This document shows positions 1-9,997 of a stretch of 64,000 nt of DNA, piece by piece. This stretch comes from Lunatimonas sp. (lineage in GTDB: Bacteria > Bacteroidota > Bacteroidia > Cytophagales > Cyclobacteriaceae). The stretch spans positions 62,001-126,000 of the forward strand of contig NZ_JAFIEU010000029.1 of the NCBI RefSeq assembly GCF_020832325.1, written 5' to 3'. The stretch's first letter is position 1; each line of letters opens with the position of its first letter. The notes beneath the pieces are model-generated. The model saw nothing but the letters and a program-made list of their open reading frames with translations. It searched no databases and was not told the DNA's origin. The translations under genes were made by a program, and so were the position numbers.

Positions 1-3000
1 AACCTCAATGTTTGGAATGAATTGTCAAAGAAGCTAGATCCCCAAGCATACTGACGGCCCCAGTCCTTGTTGATCATGTTTCCCACATTGAATACATCAA
101 ACGTGATCTGAAGGATATTTTGTTTTCCGCCGATGTTTGTGAAAATATCCTGGATGATTTTCACGTCAAATTGATGGGTGAATGGACTCCTGGATCCATT
201 TCGTTCGGCATACTGCCCTCTACGTTCACGCAGGTATTTCTGCGAGTTGATGAAATCTTCAAACTCTTGCGCCTGTTGAGCGGCAGAAATAACCTGACCA
301 CCTCGACTGTATCCCTCTAAAAACCGGATCTCATTTTGATCCAAGGCGTTATTAGGTATATATATCAAATCGTTGTTTTGGCCACCGGAAACGTCCTCAC
401 GGTTTAGGTCTCCGTTGTACACATAGGAGAACAAAGCCCCAGATTGACCGCTGTAGAATAAGGACACCGTGGTGGCGAAGTTGTTCAAATACTCCTTACG
501 ATACGAGACAGAGCCTACTACCCTGCTGCCCGTGTTGAAGGGCGAATTGGCTACCTCGGCCTGATTGATACCATTGACTGTAGGAAGCGGTCTCCAGTTA
601 CTGTGGTTCTGAGAAGAGGTACCAGGGAACAGGTCTTTTGAGCTAGTATACGTGTAAGCGATCGAACCGTAAAACCCGTTCTCAAAGGGCTTCTGTAACT
701 GGAAGGTTCCTGACATGGCATTTCCAGCATTGGTATTGCTGATGTAAATTACCTCGTCGTAGTTTGTCAGGATTTTCTTGTCATTATTTGGATTTGGCCA
801 AATGGCACGATTATCACCACTACCGATCAAGTTACCCGTGGACGCAATCTGATTGATTTGGGTAAACTGGAATGAATGTAGGTTTTTGGAGTACATCAGG
901 TCCACTGTGGCGATTAGTCCCCACCAAGGTAGCTTTTGATCGATCCCGAAGTTGGTTCTCCAAATCTGTGGCAGCTTAAAGTTTCGCTCCACCACGGTCA
1001 TACGTCCACCCGGTCCCTGACCACTTGGGTTGGGAGTTTGGCTGAAAGGATCCGGATTGAAGGTAATTGTTGGCGGATCTGCGTTGTTTTGGCCTCTCTG
1101 ATGAATGTTGAGTAATACACCGCTCTGGGTAAACGCTCCACTCATCCATACGAAGGGGAACCTACTGGTAAACACACCTGTACCTCCTCGAAGCTGCGTT
1201 TGGCCTTCACCATTGACATTGTAATTGAATCCAACTCTGGGGCTAAACATAAAGGCTGGCTTGGGCAATTGGTCATTTTGCACATTGTATTGCGTAGCCA
1301 AAATACTATTGTTGAAATTAGCGTTGGTCCGGGGGTTGTCCAGATAAATCGGAACGTCCAACCTTACACCTGCCGTGACGGAAAGGTTATCATTTACCTG
1401 AATCTGATCCTGCGCATAGGCACCTAGCTGCATGGCTCCAAACTCAGCGCCCTCACGCGGGTTGTCCGTGATGGAATACTGATAGGAAAAACGGCTGGCC
1501 ATCCCTTGCTCAAAAAAGTCCAAGTTTGCAAACTGATAAGTTCCGTAATTCTCGCCTATAAACGCATTGTAAATCTGGTAAAATTCATTGTGCGTACCAA
1601 TCGTAATGGTGTGCTTGCCTTTGTATAATTCCAAATTATCTGTTAATGTAAACACATCCTGGTTTAGCTGGTTCACAGTAGAAAACGCTTCTGTTCCGAA
1701 GTTGATAGACCTGGCCGACCCGATGTTGATGGTACCTCGGGGGAAAGGCGCTCCCGGAGCAGTTCGGGGCTCCCGGATGTTGGTGTATCCGATCAACAGC
1801 TTGTTGGAGATATCATTGGAAATACGGCTGCTGAGTTCCAATACGGAGGAATGCGTGGGGCTGGATCGAAGGATCGCACCATTCGAAAAGGTCAAGGAAC
1901 GCTGTCCCCTGCTTAACTGTACCGCTTCACCCTTGTTGTAGCTGTGACGAAGCGTTAATTTATTGCGATCGTTGATGTTGTAATCGAAGCGTACAAACAA
2001 CTTTTCGGAAGTAGAAGTGGATGATTGATCCTCCCAGGAGCCCGGCTCATAGCCGTACTGGTTTCTCAATACATTGGCCACCCGGATTGCCTCTTCTGCA
2101 GTAATCTCTGAATCGGGTGATCCAGGCAAGAAGCCTAGAGGTGTCGTATTGTCCGTAATTTCCCCGTTTAGGAAGAAGAAAAGCTTGTCCTTGATGATTG
2201 GACCTCCAATACGAAAACCAGTCTGCCTATCGGAAAAACTATTGAATCGGGTTCTTTCCTGATTGGGATCATCGGTGGGGGTTAAACCTGCCAGGTTCTG
2301 ATTTCGGAAATAATGGTACACCGAACCTGAAAATTCGTTGGTTCCTGACCGAGTTACCGCAGAAACGCCTCCTCCGGCAAAACCTCCTAAGGTGACATCG
2401 TAGGGCGCAATTTGCACCTGAAAGGTTTCAATAGCGTCCAGTGAGATGGGCGAAGTACCCGTCTGACCGCCGTTAGTGCCCGATGCCGCCAAGCCAAACA
2501 CGTCGTTGCTCACGGCCCCGTCAATGGTAACCTGATTGAATCGGTTGTTCATGCCACCGATTGAGATCCCGTCTCCCTTGATGTCCGCCTGAGGCGTCAT
2601 ACGGGTAAAGTCGTTAAATCCCCGGCTGATGGTAGGCATAGACTGTATTTGCTGGTTCGTGATAGAAGTTTCAGCCCCAGTCCTGGTACCATCGATAATC
2701 TCTCCTCTACCAGCGCTGACTACAAACTCGTCCAAATCCGCTGCATCAGAAACCATGCTGATGTTTAAATTCAGGGTCTGTCCCAAGGCCAGGTTGATTC
2801 CCTCCCTAATGTTTGGCTCAAAACCTATAAAGGAAACTGTTAAGGTGTATGGGCCTCCCACACGTACGTTGGGAATTTGAAAGCGACCGTCCAAATTGGT
2901 AACTGCCCCATACCTGGTGCCTGACGGTGTATGGACCGCTAGTACATTGGCTCCTGGTAAGGTCTCTCCGTCGGTATCTACTACTCTACCGGAAATACCG

Positions 3001-3089
3001 GAGGTAGTCACACCCTGCGCCATCAGCATATTGGTTGAAAACACCAACAGCAACAACGAAAATAAATTTTTCAGTAAATTTTGCCTCAT
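1..3089 (-). CDS. Oar-like TonB-dependent outer-membrane receptor, C-terminus cut by window edge
   Basis: I read this frame directly from the minus strand: an ATG at 3087-3089 opens about 1029 codons that stay open to base 1, so the C-terminus lies outside the window. The protein begins with a signal peptide of about 24 residues (LLLLVFSTNMLMAQG). A carboxypeptidase-regulatory-like domain follows at about 28-105 (GRVVDTDGETLPGANV ... NLDGRFQI), then a TonB plug and an aromatic-rich outer-membrane barrel. The order matches the Oar/CarboxypepD_reg TonB receptor family, usually 1000-1100 residues, so little is missing. Such receptors import large substrates or handle surface proteins with energy from TonB. 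The substrate cannot be told from sequence, and no SusD partner is visible downstream. A promoter-like box lies 65 bp upstream. Confidence 0.88.
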   Translation of the reverse strand, partial: MRQNLLKNLFSLLLLVFSTNMLMAQGVTTSGISGRVVDTDGETLPGANVLAVHTPSGTRYGAVTNLDGRFQIPNVRVGGPYTLTVSFIGFEPNIREGINLALGQTLNLNISMVSDAADLDEFVVSAGRGEIIDGTRTGAETSITNQQIQSMPTISRGFNDFTRMTPQADIKGDGISIGGMNNRFNQVTIDGAVSNDVFGLAASGTNGGQTGTSPISLDAIETFQVQIAPYDVTLGGFAGGGVSAVTRSGTNEFSGSVYHYFRNQNLAGLTPTDDPNQERTRFNSFSDRQTGFRIGGPIIKDKLFFFLNGEITDNTTPLGFLPGSPDSEITAEEAIRVANVLRNQYGYEPGSWEDQSSTSTSEKLFVRFDYNINDRNKLTLRHSYNKGEAVQLSRGQRSLTFSNGAILRSSPTHSSVLELSSRISNDISNKLLIGYTNIREPRTAPGAPFPRGTINIGSARSINFGTEAFSTVNQLNQDVFTLTDNLELYKGKHTITIGTHNEFYQIYNAFIGENYGTYQFANLDFFEQGMASRFSYQYSITDNPREGAEFGAMQLGAYAQDQIQVNDNLSVTAGVRLDVPIYLDNPRTNANFNNSILATQYNVQNDQLPKPAFMFSPRVGFNYNVNGEGQTQLRGGTGVFTSRFPFVWMSGAFTQSGVLLNIHQRGQNNADPPTITFNPDPFSQTPNPSGQGPGGRMTVVERNFKLPQIWRTNFGIDQKLPWWGLIATVDLMYSKNLHSFQFTQINQIASTGNLIGSGDNRAIWPNPNNDKKILTNYDEVIYISNTNAGNAMSGTFQLQKPFENGFYGSIAYTYTSSKDLFPGTSSQNHSNWRPLPTVNGINQAEVANSPFNTGSRVVGSVSYRKEYLNNFATTVSLFYSGQSGALFSYVYNGDLNREDVSGGQNNDLIYIPNNALDQNEIRFLEGYSRGGQVISAAQQAQEFEDFINSQKYLRERRGQYAERNGSRSPFTHQFDVKIIQDIFTNIGGKQNILQITFDVFNVGNMINKDWGRQYAWGSSFFDNSFQTLR

Positions 3090-3153
3090 TTTGTTTAGAG
3101 TTATAATCGAGAATAGATAACTTCCAGCTTGGAATAAGGTTTTTTGGGCAGTG

Positions 3154-3161
3154 CAAAGGTA
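3154..3161 (-). promoter_or_regulatory. Bacteroidota-type -7 box for the TonB receptor
   Basis: On the minus strand this reads TACCTTTG, an exact match to the Bacteroidota -7 consensus TAnnTTTG. A TTTG lies 14 bases further upstream, closer than the usual 19-20. It sits 65 bp before the receptor ATG. The rest of the 370-base gap (3090-3459) is AT-rich and shows nothing else I can name. Confidence 0.45.
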
Positions 3162-3459
3162 GGGGTTACCGTGCGCAAACTCTTTTTGAAATTGTTAAGT
3201 TTACGGACCACGACACAAAAGTAGTTAACATTCAGGTAAAACAAATCGACAAAGGAAATATTTTAAGCCGCTAACCAGAGCCAAAAAACAAACTATTCAT
3301 TGGATTTTATTAAAAAAACTATCAAAAAAAGAAGATGACCCCAGAGAGCAATAGGATCTATGGTTGGTTTCTTGTCTTTTCTAAATAGAATGTTGCTGGA
3401 TAATTCGAGCAAGTATTTTTTTATCTCTATCTTTAAACTCCACCAACTAATCTGCCTTC

Positions 3460-4152
3460 ATGTACCGTAAAGGAATCGTTTGGCTTTATTTATTCCTATT
3501 GGCAGCCATTGCTGACATGGCTTTCCTGACGCAGGGCGAAACACAGCTTCGGTATATCAGCAAACCGCTTATCGTCACCGGGCTCCTCCTCTATTTTCTG
3601 ACCAGTACCCGCAGCATAAAAGGCAGTATCCTACGAAAAAGCGTGGCTGCCGGACTGCTCTTTTCCATTGCCGGGGACACGTTGCTGCTTTTCCCAAACC
3701 TATTCCTCTATGGCTTAGGTGCATTTCTGATGACCCATGTCTGCTTCATCATCGCCTTTAAACTCACCCAAAACCAAGGATTCAACCCCATGGCGGTGAA
3801 TTTTGTGCGTACGTTTTTCTTCAACCTACCCATTTACATCTCCGCTGCCTTTGTGTATTTTCTCATACGCAAAAACCTTCAGGATCTTCAGGTTCCTGTG
3901 GTGATCTACATCATGGTCATCGTCATGATGGTTACGATGGCAAGGGAACGGTTTGGGAGAACCAATGCGGCAAGCTTTTGGCAGGTATTCCTAGGCGCCA
4001 TTCTCTTCTTGATATCAGATTCCATCCTGGCTCTTAACCGCTTCTTCCAACCTATCGAAGATGCCGGTGTACTCATCATGGGCACCTACATGATGGCCCA
4101 ACTGCTCATCGTGATGGGGATTCGCAGCCACTTGGTCGCCGTAAAAAAATAA
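3460..4152 (+). CDS. YhhN/TMEM86 family integral membrane protein (lysoplasmalogenase-like)
   Basis: A 230-residue, almost wholly hydrophobic protein with about eight membrane segments. The blocks ISKPLIVTGLLLYF, AGLLFSIAGDTLLLFPNLFLYGLGAF (positions about 65-90, containing the conserved GDTLLL) and GAILFLISDSILALNRF (about 185-200, containing the conserved SDSILA) are the signature of the YhhN family. The eukaryotic member TMEM86B hydrolyses the vinyl-ether bond of lysoplasmalogens; whether the bacterial proteins do so here is inference. The gene stands alone and converges on aspS, with a hairpin that starts inside its last codons. Confidence 0.85.
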   Translation: MYRKGIVWLYLFLLAAIADMAFLTQGETQLRYISKPLIVTGLLLYFLTSTRSIKGSILRKSVAAGLLFSIAGDTLLLFPNLFLYGLGAFLMTHVCFIIAFKLTQNQGFNPMAVNFVRTFFFNLPIYISAAFVYFLIRKNLQDLQVPVVIYIMVIVMMVTMARERFGRTNAASFWQVFLGAILFLISDSILALNRFFQPIEDAGVLIMGTYMMAQLLIVMGIRSHLVAVKK

Positions 4153-4178
4153 ACCCCGAGTCACCCCAGGGTTTATTT
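4147..4178 (+). terminator. Hairpin terminator between YhhN gene and aspS
   Basis: AAATAAACCC (4147-4156) pairs perfectly with GGGTTTATTT (4169-4178) around a 12-base loop. The left arm overlaps the YhhN stop codon. The A- and T-rich outer arms could serve either direction, so it may also end the aspS transcript from the other side. Confidence 0.6.
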
Positions 4179-4231
4179 CGCGTATTGCTATCTTTTTAGC
4201 TGTCCTATCAAAACTTCGGGCAATCCCTGCT

Positions 4232-5989
4232 TTAGGACTTTTTCAGCGCAAGTGCAATATTAAGCTCCTCCAACTGTGCCGCGGCAATGGGGCTAGGCGA
4301 ATCAATCATAACGTCTCGTCCGGAGTTATTTTTCGGGAACGCTATGTAATCACGTATGGAATCGCTGCCACCAAAAATCGCACAAAGCCTGTCGAAACCA
4401 AAAGCGATTCCTCCGTGCGGAGGAGCTCCGTATTCAAAAGCTTCCATCAAAAAGCCAAATTGCGCTTTGGCCTCATCTTCTGTGAAACCGAGGTGCCTAA
4501 ACATCGTCTGTTGCACCCCTCGATCGTGAATACGAATAGACCCGCCGCCGATCTCGACACCGTTAATCACCAAATCATACGCATTGGCACGCACCGATCC
4601 CGGATCTGAATCCAATAAGGCAAAGTCCTCCTTCTTTGGAGAAGTAAAGGGATGGTGCATTGCATGGAAGCGCTGTGTCTCCTCATCCCACTCCAACAAA
4701 GGAAAATCTAACACCCAAAGGGGTTTGAACACGCCTCGGTCCCGAAGACCAAGGTCTTCTCCCATTTTGAGACGCAACTCCGAAAGCTGCTTTCGGGTGG
4801 CAGATGCATCTCCGGAAAGAATGAGCAGCAGATCGCCGGGCTCAGCGCCCATGCGGTCGGCCCAAGCCTTCAAGTCATCCTGTCCATAAAATTTATCCAC
4901 GGAAGACTTAAAAGTGCCGTCAGAATTACATTTTACGTACACCAAACCCTTCGCACCGATCTGTGGGCGTCTTACCCAATCGGTAAGTGCATCCACTTGC
5001 TTCCTGGTATACTCTCCGGCGCCTGTTGCACAAAAGCCCACCACCAGTTCTGCCTGGTCAAAAATGGAAAAGCCCTTTCCTTTCGCCAAATCATTCAGCT
5101 CCGAAAACCGCATACCAAACCGAAGGTCGGGTTTGTCGTTGCCGTAATATTTCATCGCATCGGCATAGCTCATTCGCGCTACTTCGCCTAAATCCACTCC
5201 TTTTACGGTGGAAAAAAGATGCTTAATCAATCCTTCAAACGTTTGCAGGATATCCTCTTGCTCCACAAAGGCCATTTCGCAGTCTATTTGCGTAAACTCC
5301 GGCTGCCGGTCGGCACGCAAGTCCTCGTCCCGAAAACACTTGACAATTTGAAAATACCTGTCGAAACCGCTGACCATCAGTAGCTGCTTAAAGGTCTGTG
5401 GAGACTGGGGCAACGCATAAAATTCCCCGGGGTTTATCCTGCTTGGAACCACAAAGTCCCTCGCTCCTTCCGGAGTGGATTTGATCAAAACCGGCGTCTC
5501 CACCTCGATGAAACGTTCCCCGTCCATGTATTTACGGGTTTCTTGCATCATGCGGTGCCGAAGCTGAAGTTTCTCACGTATCACGTTTCTCCGCAGATCC
5601 AAATAGCGGTACTTCATCCGCAGATCCTCACCACCGTCTGTCTCGTCCTCAATGATAAAGGGGGGCACTTTCGCCGGATTCAGCACGTTCAGTTCATGAG
5701 GCCTAACTTCAATGTCACCTGTTGGGATCCGGTCATTTTTGGCAGTCCGCTCTATGACCGTGCCTTTGGCCTGAACCACAAATTCTCTCCCTAGAGAGGC
5801 TGCTTTCTCCAATAACGCCAAAGAACCTCCACCCTCTTCAAAAATGAGCTGCGTAAGGCCGTATCGGTCCCGGAGATCTACCCAAATAAGCCCGCCTTTG
5901 TTTCTTACCCGCTGAACCCAGCCGGCTAAAACGACTTCTTTGTTGATATCCGAAATACGTAATTCTCCGCAAGTATGTGTCCTTAACAT
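4232..5989 (-). CDS. aspS: Aspartyl-tRNA synthetase
   Basis: Charges tRNA-Asp in the cytoplasm. At 585 residues it has the normal length for the bacterial-type class II enzyme. An N-terminal OB-fold anticodon-binding domain ([10 protein letters not shown] ... [19 protein letters not shown]) comes first. It is followed by the class II motif 2 [16 protein letters not shown] near residue 220, the GAD-type insertion (residues about 290-420) and motif 3 GIAFGFDRL near 530. The start [10 protein letters not shown] matches the family N-terminus. It is a single gene with its own promoter box 33 bp upstream. I see nothing unusual. Confidence 0.97.
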   Translation of the reverse strand: MLRTHTCGELRISDINKEVVLAGWVQRVRNKGGLIWVDLRDRYGLTQLIFEEGGGSLALLEKAASLGREFVVQAKGTVIERTAKNDRIPTGDIEVRPHELNVLNPAKVPPFIIEDETDGGEDLRMKYRYLDLRRNVIREKLQLRHRMMQETRKYMDGERFIEVETPVLIKSTPEGARDFVVPSRINPGEFYALPQSPQTFKQLLMVSGFDRYFQIVKCFRDEDLRADRQPEFTQIDCEMAFVEQEDILQTFEGLIKHLFSTVKGVDLGEVARMSYADAMKYYGNDKPDLRFGMRFSELNDLAKGKGFSIFDQAELVVGFCATGAGEYTRKQVDALTDWVRRPQIGAKGLVYVKCNSDGTFKSSVDKFYGQDDLKAWADRMGAEPGDLLLILSGDASATRKQLSELRLKMGEDLGLRDRGVFKPLWVLDFPLLEWDEETQRFHAMHHPFTSPKKEDFALLDSDPGSVRANAYDLVINGVEIGGGSIRIHDRGVQQTMFRHLGFTEDEAKAQFGFLMEAFEYGAPPHGGIAFGFDRLCAIFGGSDSIRDYIAFPKNNSGRDVMIDSPSPIAAAQLEELNIALALKKS

Positions 5990-6021
5990 GTCAATTGGGC
6001 GTTTTGATCAAAATGAATCGC

Positions 6022-6029
6022 CAAAGATA
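6022..6029 (-). promoter_or_regulatory. -7 box for aspS
   Basis: The minus strand reads TATCTTTG, a perfect TAnnTTTG box, 33 bp before the aspS ATG at 5989. No clear -33 TTTG is placed correctly. Confidence 0.5.
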
Positions 6030-6172
6030 ACAATTCAGCATGGAGTTTACTACACCGAAATACAAAGTTTATTCCTATCCGATTATAAAATTAATCCAAA
6101 ATAGTTGCACTTTTACCGAAAAAAAGCCTTCTTTTGTAGTTCGTTTATCGCCATCAAACCCCTACCCCACGC

Positions 6173-7444
6173 ATGAAACATATTTGGATAGCCCTAGGAT
6201 CTTTTTTGTTGCTTGCTTCTGCTTTTGCTTTTTACCACTATCACTCCGCATCTGACGAAGACTATACGGCACATGAACTTCCAGAGGAAATCATCGAAGT
6301 AGAGGAAAAGCTCCTTTTTGGGATCAATGTGGATAATTTTGAGATCATCGAGGGCACTGTAGAACGCAATCAGACGCTCTCCACCATCCTGAGTCCTTTC
6401 AACGTTTCCTATCAGGTAATCGATGAAATCGCCAAAAAATCAAAGGATATCTTTGACGTAAGGCGGATCGCCTTTAATAAGAAATTTACCGTTCTTACCC
6501 CTAAAGACACCCTTCTCGCACAATATTTCATCTACGAGCCCAACCCCACAGAATTTGTGGTTTTCAAGCTGGACGACGCCAACGTGTACAAAGAGAGTAA
6601 GCCGGTAGAAATCACCCGGCGGGAAATTGGTGGCACTATCAGTAGGTCTCTCTATGTAAATATGGTGGAACTGGGCCTCACACCAGACCTGATCGATCAA
6701 TTTGCTGACTTATACGGATGGGTGGTTGACTTTCAGCGCTTGCAAAAGGGCGACAAATTTAAAGTAATTTTTAACGAGAAACGGATAGAAGGAAATGTCG
6801 TTGGCATAGAGGACATTGAAGCGGCTTACTTTGAACACTTGGGTGAACCCTACCATGCGATTCCATTCGTGCAGAATGGAGAAATGTCGTATTTTGATCA
6901 ACAGGGAGAGAGCCTGAAAAAAGCCTTTTTACGGGATCCGTTAAAATTCACCCGAATCAGTTCCCGGTACAATCTTAACCGATTTCATCCGGTACAGAAA
7001 CGCTACAAGCCGCACTTGGGTACAGACTATGCCGCACCCACCGGCACCGAAATTCGCTCAGTAGGCGATGGCACCGTAGTAGAAGCCGGCTACAGTAGTG
7101 GAAACGGCAATTATGTAAAAATCAAGCATAACGCCACCTACACCACCCAATACCTGCACATGTCCAAATTTGGATCTGGCATTAAAGCCGGCACGAGAGT
7201 ACGGCAAGGACAGGTAATCGGTTTCGTGGGAAGCACCGGGTTGGCAACTGGACCCCACCTTTGTTTTAGATTTTGGAAACATGGCAAGCAAGTAGACTGG
7301 TTGCAGGAAAAAATTCCACCCGCTGAGCCCATTTTAGAAGAAAATAAATTGGCCTTTGAAGACACCAAACGCAACATCATCCAAACCCTTGCTGCCATTC
7401 CCTATGAAGAACCAGCAACACTGTTGACATTCAACGATAACTAA
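6173..7444 (+). CDS. M23 family metallopeptidase (LytM/DUF peptidoglycan endopeptidase)
   Basis: Predicted cell-envelope murein endopeptidase of 423 residues. An uncleaved or cleaved N-terminal hydrophobic segment (about 4-22) places it in the periplasm. Residues about 55-250 form the OapA/LysM-like region seen in Bacteroidota M23 proteins. The C-terminal lysostaphin-like domain carries H281 and D285 in HLGTDYAAPTG, the LHM motif at 328-330 (H329) and H362 in GPHLCFRFW. The last motif has Cys where the classical enzymes have the first-strand His-x-His pattern; this HLC form is common in the Bacteroidota subfamily, so I do not call it inactive. It stands alone and is followed by a strong terminator. 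Confidence 0.88.
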   Translation: MKHIWIALGSFLLLASAFAFYHYHSASDEDYTAHELPEEIIEVEEKLLFGINVDNFEIIEGTVERNQTLSTILSPFNVSYQVIDEIAKKSKDIFDVRRIAFNKKFTVLTPKDTLLAQYFIYEPNPTEFVVFKLDDANVYKESKPVEITRREIGGTISRSLYVNMVELGLTPDLIDQFADLYGWVVDFQRLQKGDKFKVIFNEKRIEGNVVGIEDIEAAYFEHLGEPYHAIPFVQNGEMSYFDQQGESLKKAFLRDPLKFTRISSRYNLNRFHPVQKRYKPHLGTDYAAPTGTEIRSVGDGTVVEAGYSSGNGNYVKIKHNATYTTQYLHMSKFGSGIKAGTRVRQGQVIGFVGSTGLATGPHLCFRFWKHGKQVDWLQEKIPPAEPILEENKLAFEDTKRNIIQTLAAIPYEEPATLLTFNDN

Positions 7445-7471
7445 AAAACATGGTATTAACGAAGGCCAGAA

Positions 7472-7520
7472 TCAAAAAAGGGAGGCTGTCTAACACAATT
7501 GAGACAGCCTCCTTTTTTGA
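7472..7520. terminator. Strong bidirectional terminator
   Basis: The arm at 7472-7491 (TCAAAAAAGGGAGGCTGTCT) pairs with 7502-7520, with only one bulged G, around a 10-base loop. A- and T-runs flank both sides. It separates the plus-strand M23 gene (ends 7444) from the converging OmpA gene (ends 7622) and can serve both. Confidence 0.85.
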
Positions 7521-7621
7521 TTGCATCCACGTAGGCATAGTCGGTTGATAAAATTTATGTACTCCGGCAAGATCGCATAAGCCTATGGAATCCGATTCAT
7601 TCCGATAGACTCCTAGGTTCC

Positions 7622-9997
7622 CTACCGTTGCCCCTTGGTCCAGTCTTTGTTCAACTCCGGTAGTGACAACTCTGTGCGTCGGTTAATCCGGTTCATCGCC
7701 TCGTTACATTCCACGGTCTCGCAATTATTTACAGGTCTAAGCTTACCAAAAAAGTCGTAAACCATGCGCTCACTGGCAACACCGCGTTTTTCCAAATAAC
7801 TCTTTACTACCACTGCTCGTTTTTCCGAAAGCGATTGATTGTACGCATCAGACCCTCGGGAATCGGTATGCCCGGTGATTTGAAGTCGCCGCCCTACCAT
7901 GTGCCGAAGCATCAAAACCACTCTTTCCAAAGATTGCTTGTCTGCCGCACTGAGGTCTGCACGATCAAAGTCAAAATAAATCACGGGCATTTCCATGGGG
8001 ATCTGAAGGTTGGCAGGCTCGCACAGGTCAACTCCAGCCAGTTCCAAGGGGATATCGTACGCTTTGTCCAGCTCTGGAAAGGCATACAACACCAGTTCAC
8101 TTCTTCTGTTTAACTGGTGATCTTGTTCTGGACAGGGCACCCCATCTCCGCAATCGTTGACCAGCTGGGTTTTTCCATACCAGTTTGCCTTCACTCTGGA
8201 CCGAGCTATGCCATATTGACTAAGGAAATCACGAACGGCGTTGGCCCTTCTTTCACTTAATGCCTGATTGTATTCGTCAGATGCCCGTGCATCCGTATGG
8301 GAATCCACAGAAATATCGATAAAGGAATAGGATTTAAGCAGTTCAGCCACCTTGGTAAGAATAGGTTCGGCGTCCTTTCGAATGACCGATTGATCCAAAT
8401 TGTAATAAATCAAATCTGTATACACCGGAGCTTGGTAAGGGATTCTGATCAGACGATAGGATTTACGCATCCCTTCACCCTGCACGCCTTTGCTACTGAG
8501 AGCTTCCCCCTGTAGCGCAAAGTAACCGGGCTTTCGGATCGAAACCTCAAAGTCTGCATCCGGTCCCAACTGCGCGGTAAAGGTGCCGTCTCCAGCTACT
8601 TCCACCGACTGATTCACCTTTGACCGTGTATCTGCTATCACTACATTTAATTCGCCCTGAACCGGTTCCCCATCGCAACCTAAGACTACTGCCTGTAGCT
8701 TTTTAAACAATTCCTGTAGGCGATAGACGTCGTCCAAGCCCTGATTTCGGTTCGAAGCCACGTAGATAGAGGCATTTTCCCCTTTGAAAATCTTCAGGTC
8801 ATCTTGGGGCGAATTGATCGGGATACCTAGGTTTCTTACTCCTTGAAAAATGCCATTCCGTAGGTCAGACACAAATAAATCCTGTCCTCCTAACCCCGGA
8901 TGGCCATTGGAAGAGAAATAAAACTGACTGCCGTCCACGTAAGGGTCACGTTCGTGGCCCGGGGTATTGATCGAAGGGCCCAGATTGATCGGATCGCTAA
9001 ACTTCAAATTTTCATCGTAGGTGACGTAGTAGAGGTCGTAGCCCCCTTGACCTCCCGGCATATCCGAGGCAAAATACAGGCGTTTGGCAGCTGCATCCAC
9101 GTAGGGGGTAATCAGGCCGTATTCCAGCGCATTATTGAAGGGCAAAGAGACATAGTCTGTTAACTTACCCTCTTCATCCAGTTTACTATAATATATCTCG
9201 GGATAGACGGTGTAATCTCCCCGAGACTTCACCCGGCGAGTTACCGAATAAAATATCAAAGATTGCTCAGGTAAAAAGGTGGGGTCCGAAGCATGGATAT
9301 GGTTTGGGACCGGAATATCAAGCTTTTTCAACTCAGTCCCAGAGGAACTTAAGCGGTATATGCCGAGAAAATTCCTTCCAGTGAAATCCACGTCTCTTTT
9401 GTAGTAAACGCTAGAACGATCAAATCGGACCTGCTTTTTGGTAGGCAAGGTCCCAACATCTCCCCGATCGGACGAAAAATAAGTATTACCTTGGGCATCC
9501 CTGACGATTCCATATTCTGTACTAGGTGTATTTATTTCCTTCACGGGCACAAACTCCGCGTTCAACGCATTACCATACCAATTTCTCAACGAATCCAAAT
9601 GTAGGTTTTCAATAGAAACTTCAACGGAATTAGCCAATGAGTCCAATGCTTTAAAGACTGCATCCGTATCACCTAGTAGATTCACAGACGCTATATATTG
9701 CACGGCATCCTCACGAGTGGCATCGGTAAATTTTAACGCGTTCTTTCGATATAAATGAGTTTTGGGGTAGTCCCTTAAGAGTAAATACGCCTCCGCAGCA
9801 CCAATAGCTGCCCTGTAAGAGGGCTTTCGTGAAAAAGCATCTTCATATCCCAGTGCTGCTTCCTTGATTTTACCCTCCTTCAAGCGAGTATCTGCATATC
9901 GCAAAGCCGCATTTTGAGCGATTAGTGGGGCAGAAAACAAGGAAAGTCCTGCCAGAATAAATAAACACGCAAAAATCTGTTTCATACTTAGAACCAT
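7622..9997 (-). CDS. PD40/TPR OmpA-family outer-membrane protein with two tandem OmpA domains
   Basis: A 791-residue exported protein (signal peptide about 1-27, ending in LIAQN). The N-terminal 130 residues look TPR-like. Residues about 165-430 hold WD40-like PD40 repeats (FSSDRGD, YFASDMPGGQGGYDLY, YFSSNGHPGLGGQDLF). A carboxypeptidase-like domain spans about 435-500. Two peptidoglycan-binding OmpA domains follow at about 525-638 and 671-780, each with the SHTD/GHTDSRG ... LSERRA/LSEKRA ... NRRSEL/NRRTEL pattern. Its start overlaps the end of the PorP/SprF gene by 10 bases, so the two are cotranscribed. PorP-OmpA pairs accompany T9SS-secreted adhesins and may anchor the machinery to the wall. 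The doubled OmpA domain is less usual. Confidence 0.9.
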   Translation of the reverse strand: MVLSMKQIFACLFILAGLSLFSAPLIAQNAALRYADTRLKEGKIKEAALGYEDAFSRKPSYRAAIGAAEAYLLLRDYPKTHLYRKNALKFTDATREDAVQYIASVNLLGDTDAVFKALDSLANSVEVSIENLHLDSLRNWYGNALNAEFVPVKEINTPSTEYGIVRDAQGNTYFSSDRGDVGTLPTKKQVRFDRSSVYYKRDVDFTGRNFLGIYRLSSSGTELKKLDIPVPNHIHASDPTFLPEQSLIFYSVTRRVKSRGDYTVYPEIYYSKLDEEGKLTDYVSLPFNNALEYGLITPYVDAAAKRLYFASDMPGGQGGYDLYYVTYDENLKFSDPINLGPSINTPGHERDPYVDGSQFYFSSNGHPGLGGQDLFVSDLRNGIFQGVRNLGIPINSPQDDLKIFKGENASIYVASNRNQGLDDVYRLQELFKKLQAVVLGCDGEPVQGELNVVIADTRSKVNQSVEVAGDGTFTAQLGPDADFEVSIRKPGYFALQGEALSSKGVQGEGMRKSYRLIRIPYQAPVYTDLIYYNLDQSVIRKDAEPILTKVAELLKSYSFIDISVDSHTDARASDEYNQALSERRANAVRDFLSQYGIARSRVKANWYGKTQLVNDCGDGVPCPEQDHQLNRRSELVLYAFPELDKAYDIPLELAGVDLCEPANLQIPMEMPVIYFDFDRADLSAADKQSLERVVLMLRHMVGRRLQITGHTDSRGSDAYNQSLSEKRAVVVKSYLEKRGVASERMVYDFFGKLRPVNNCETVECNEAMNRINRRTELSLPELNKDWTKGQR

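Noticed and set aside
6103-6141. Possible promoter TTG-N21-TTCTTTTG before the M23 gene
   Set aside because: The -7 element lacks the TA of TAnnTTTG; too weak to list.
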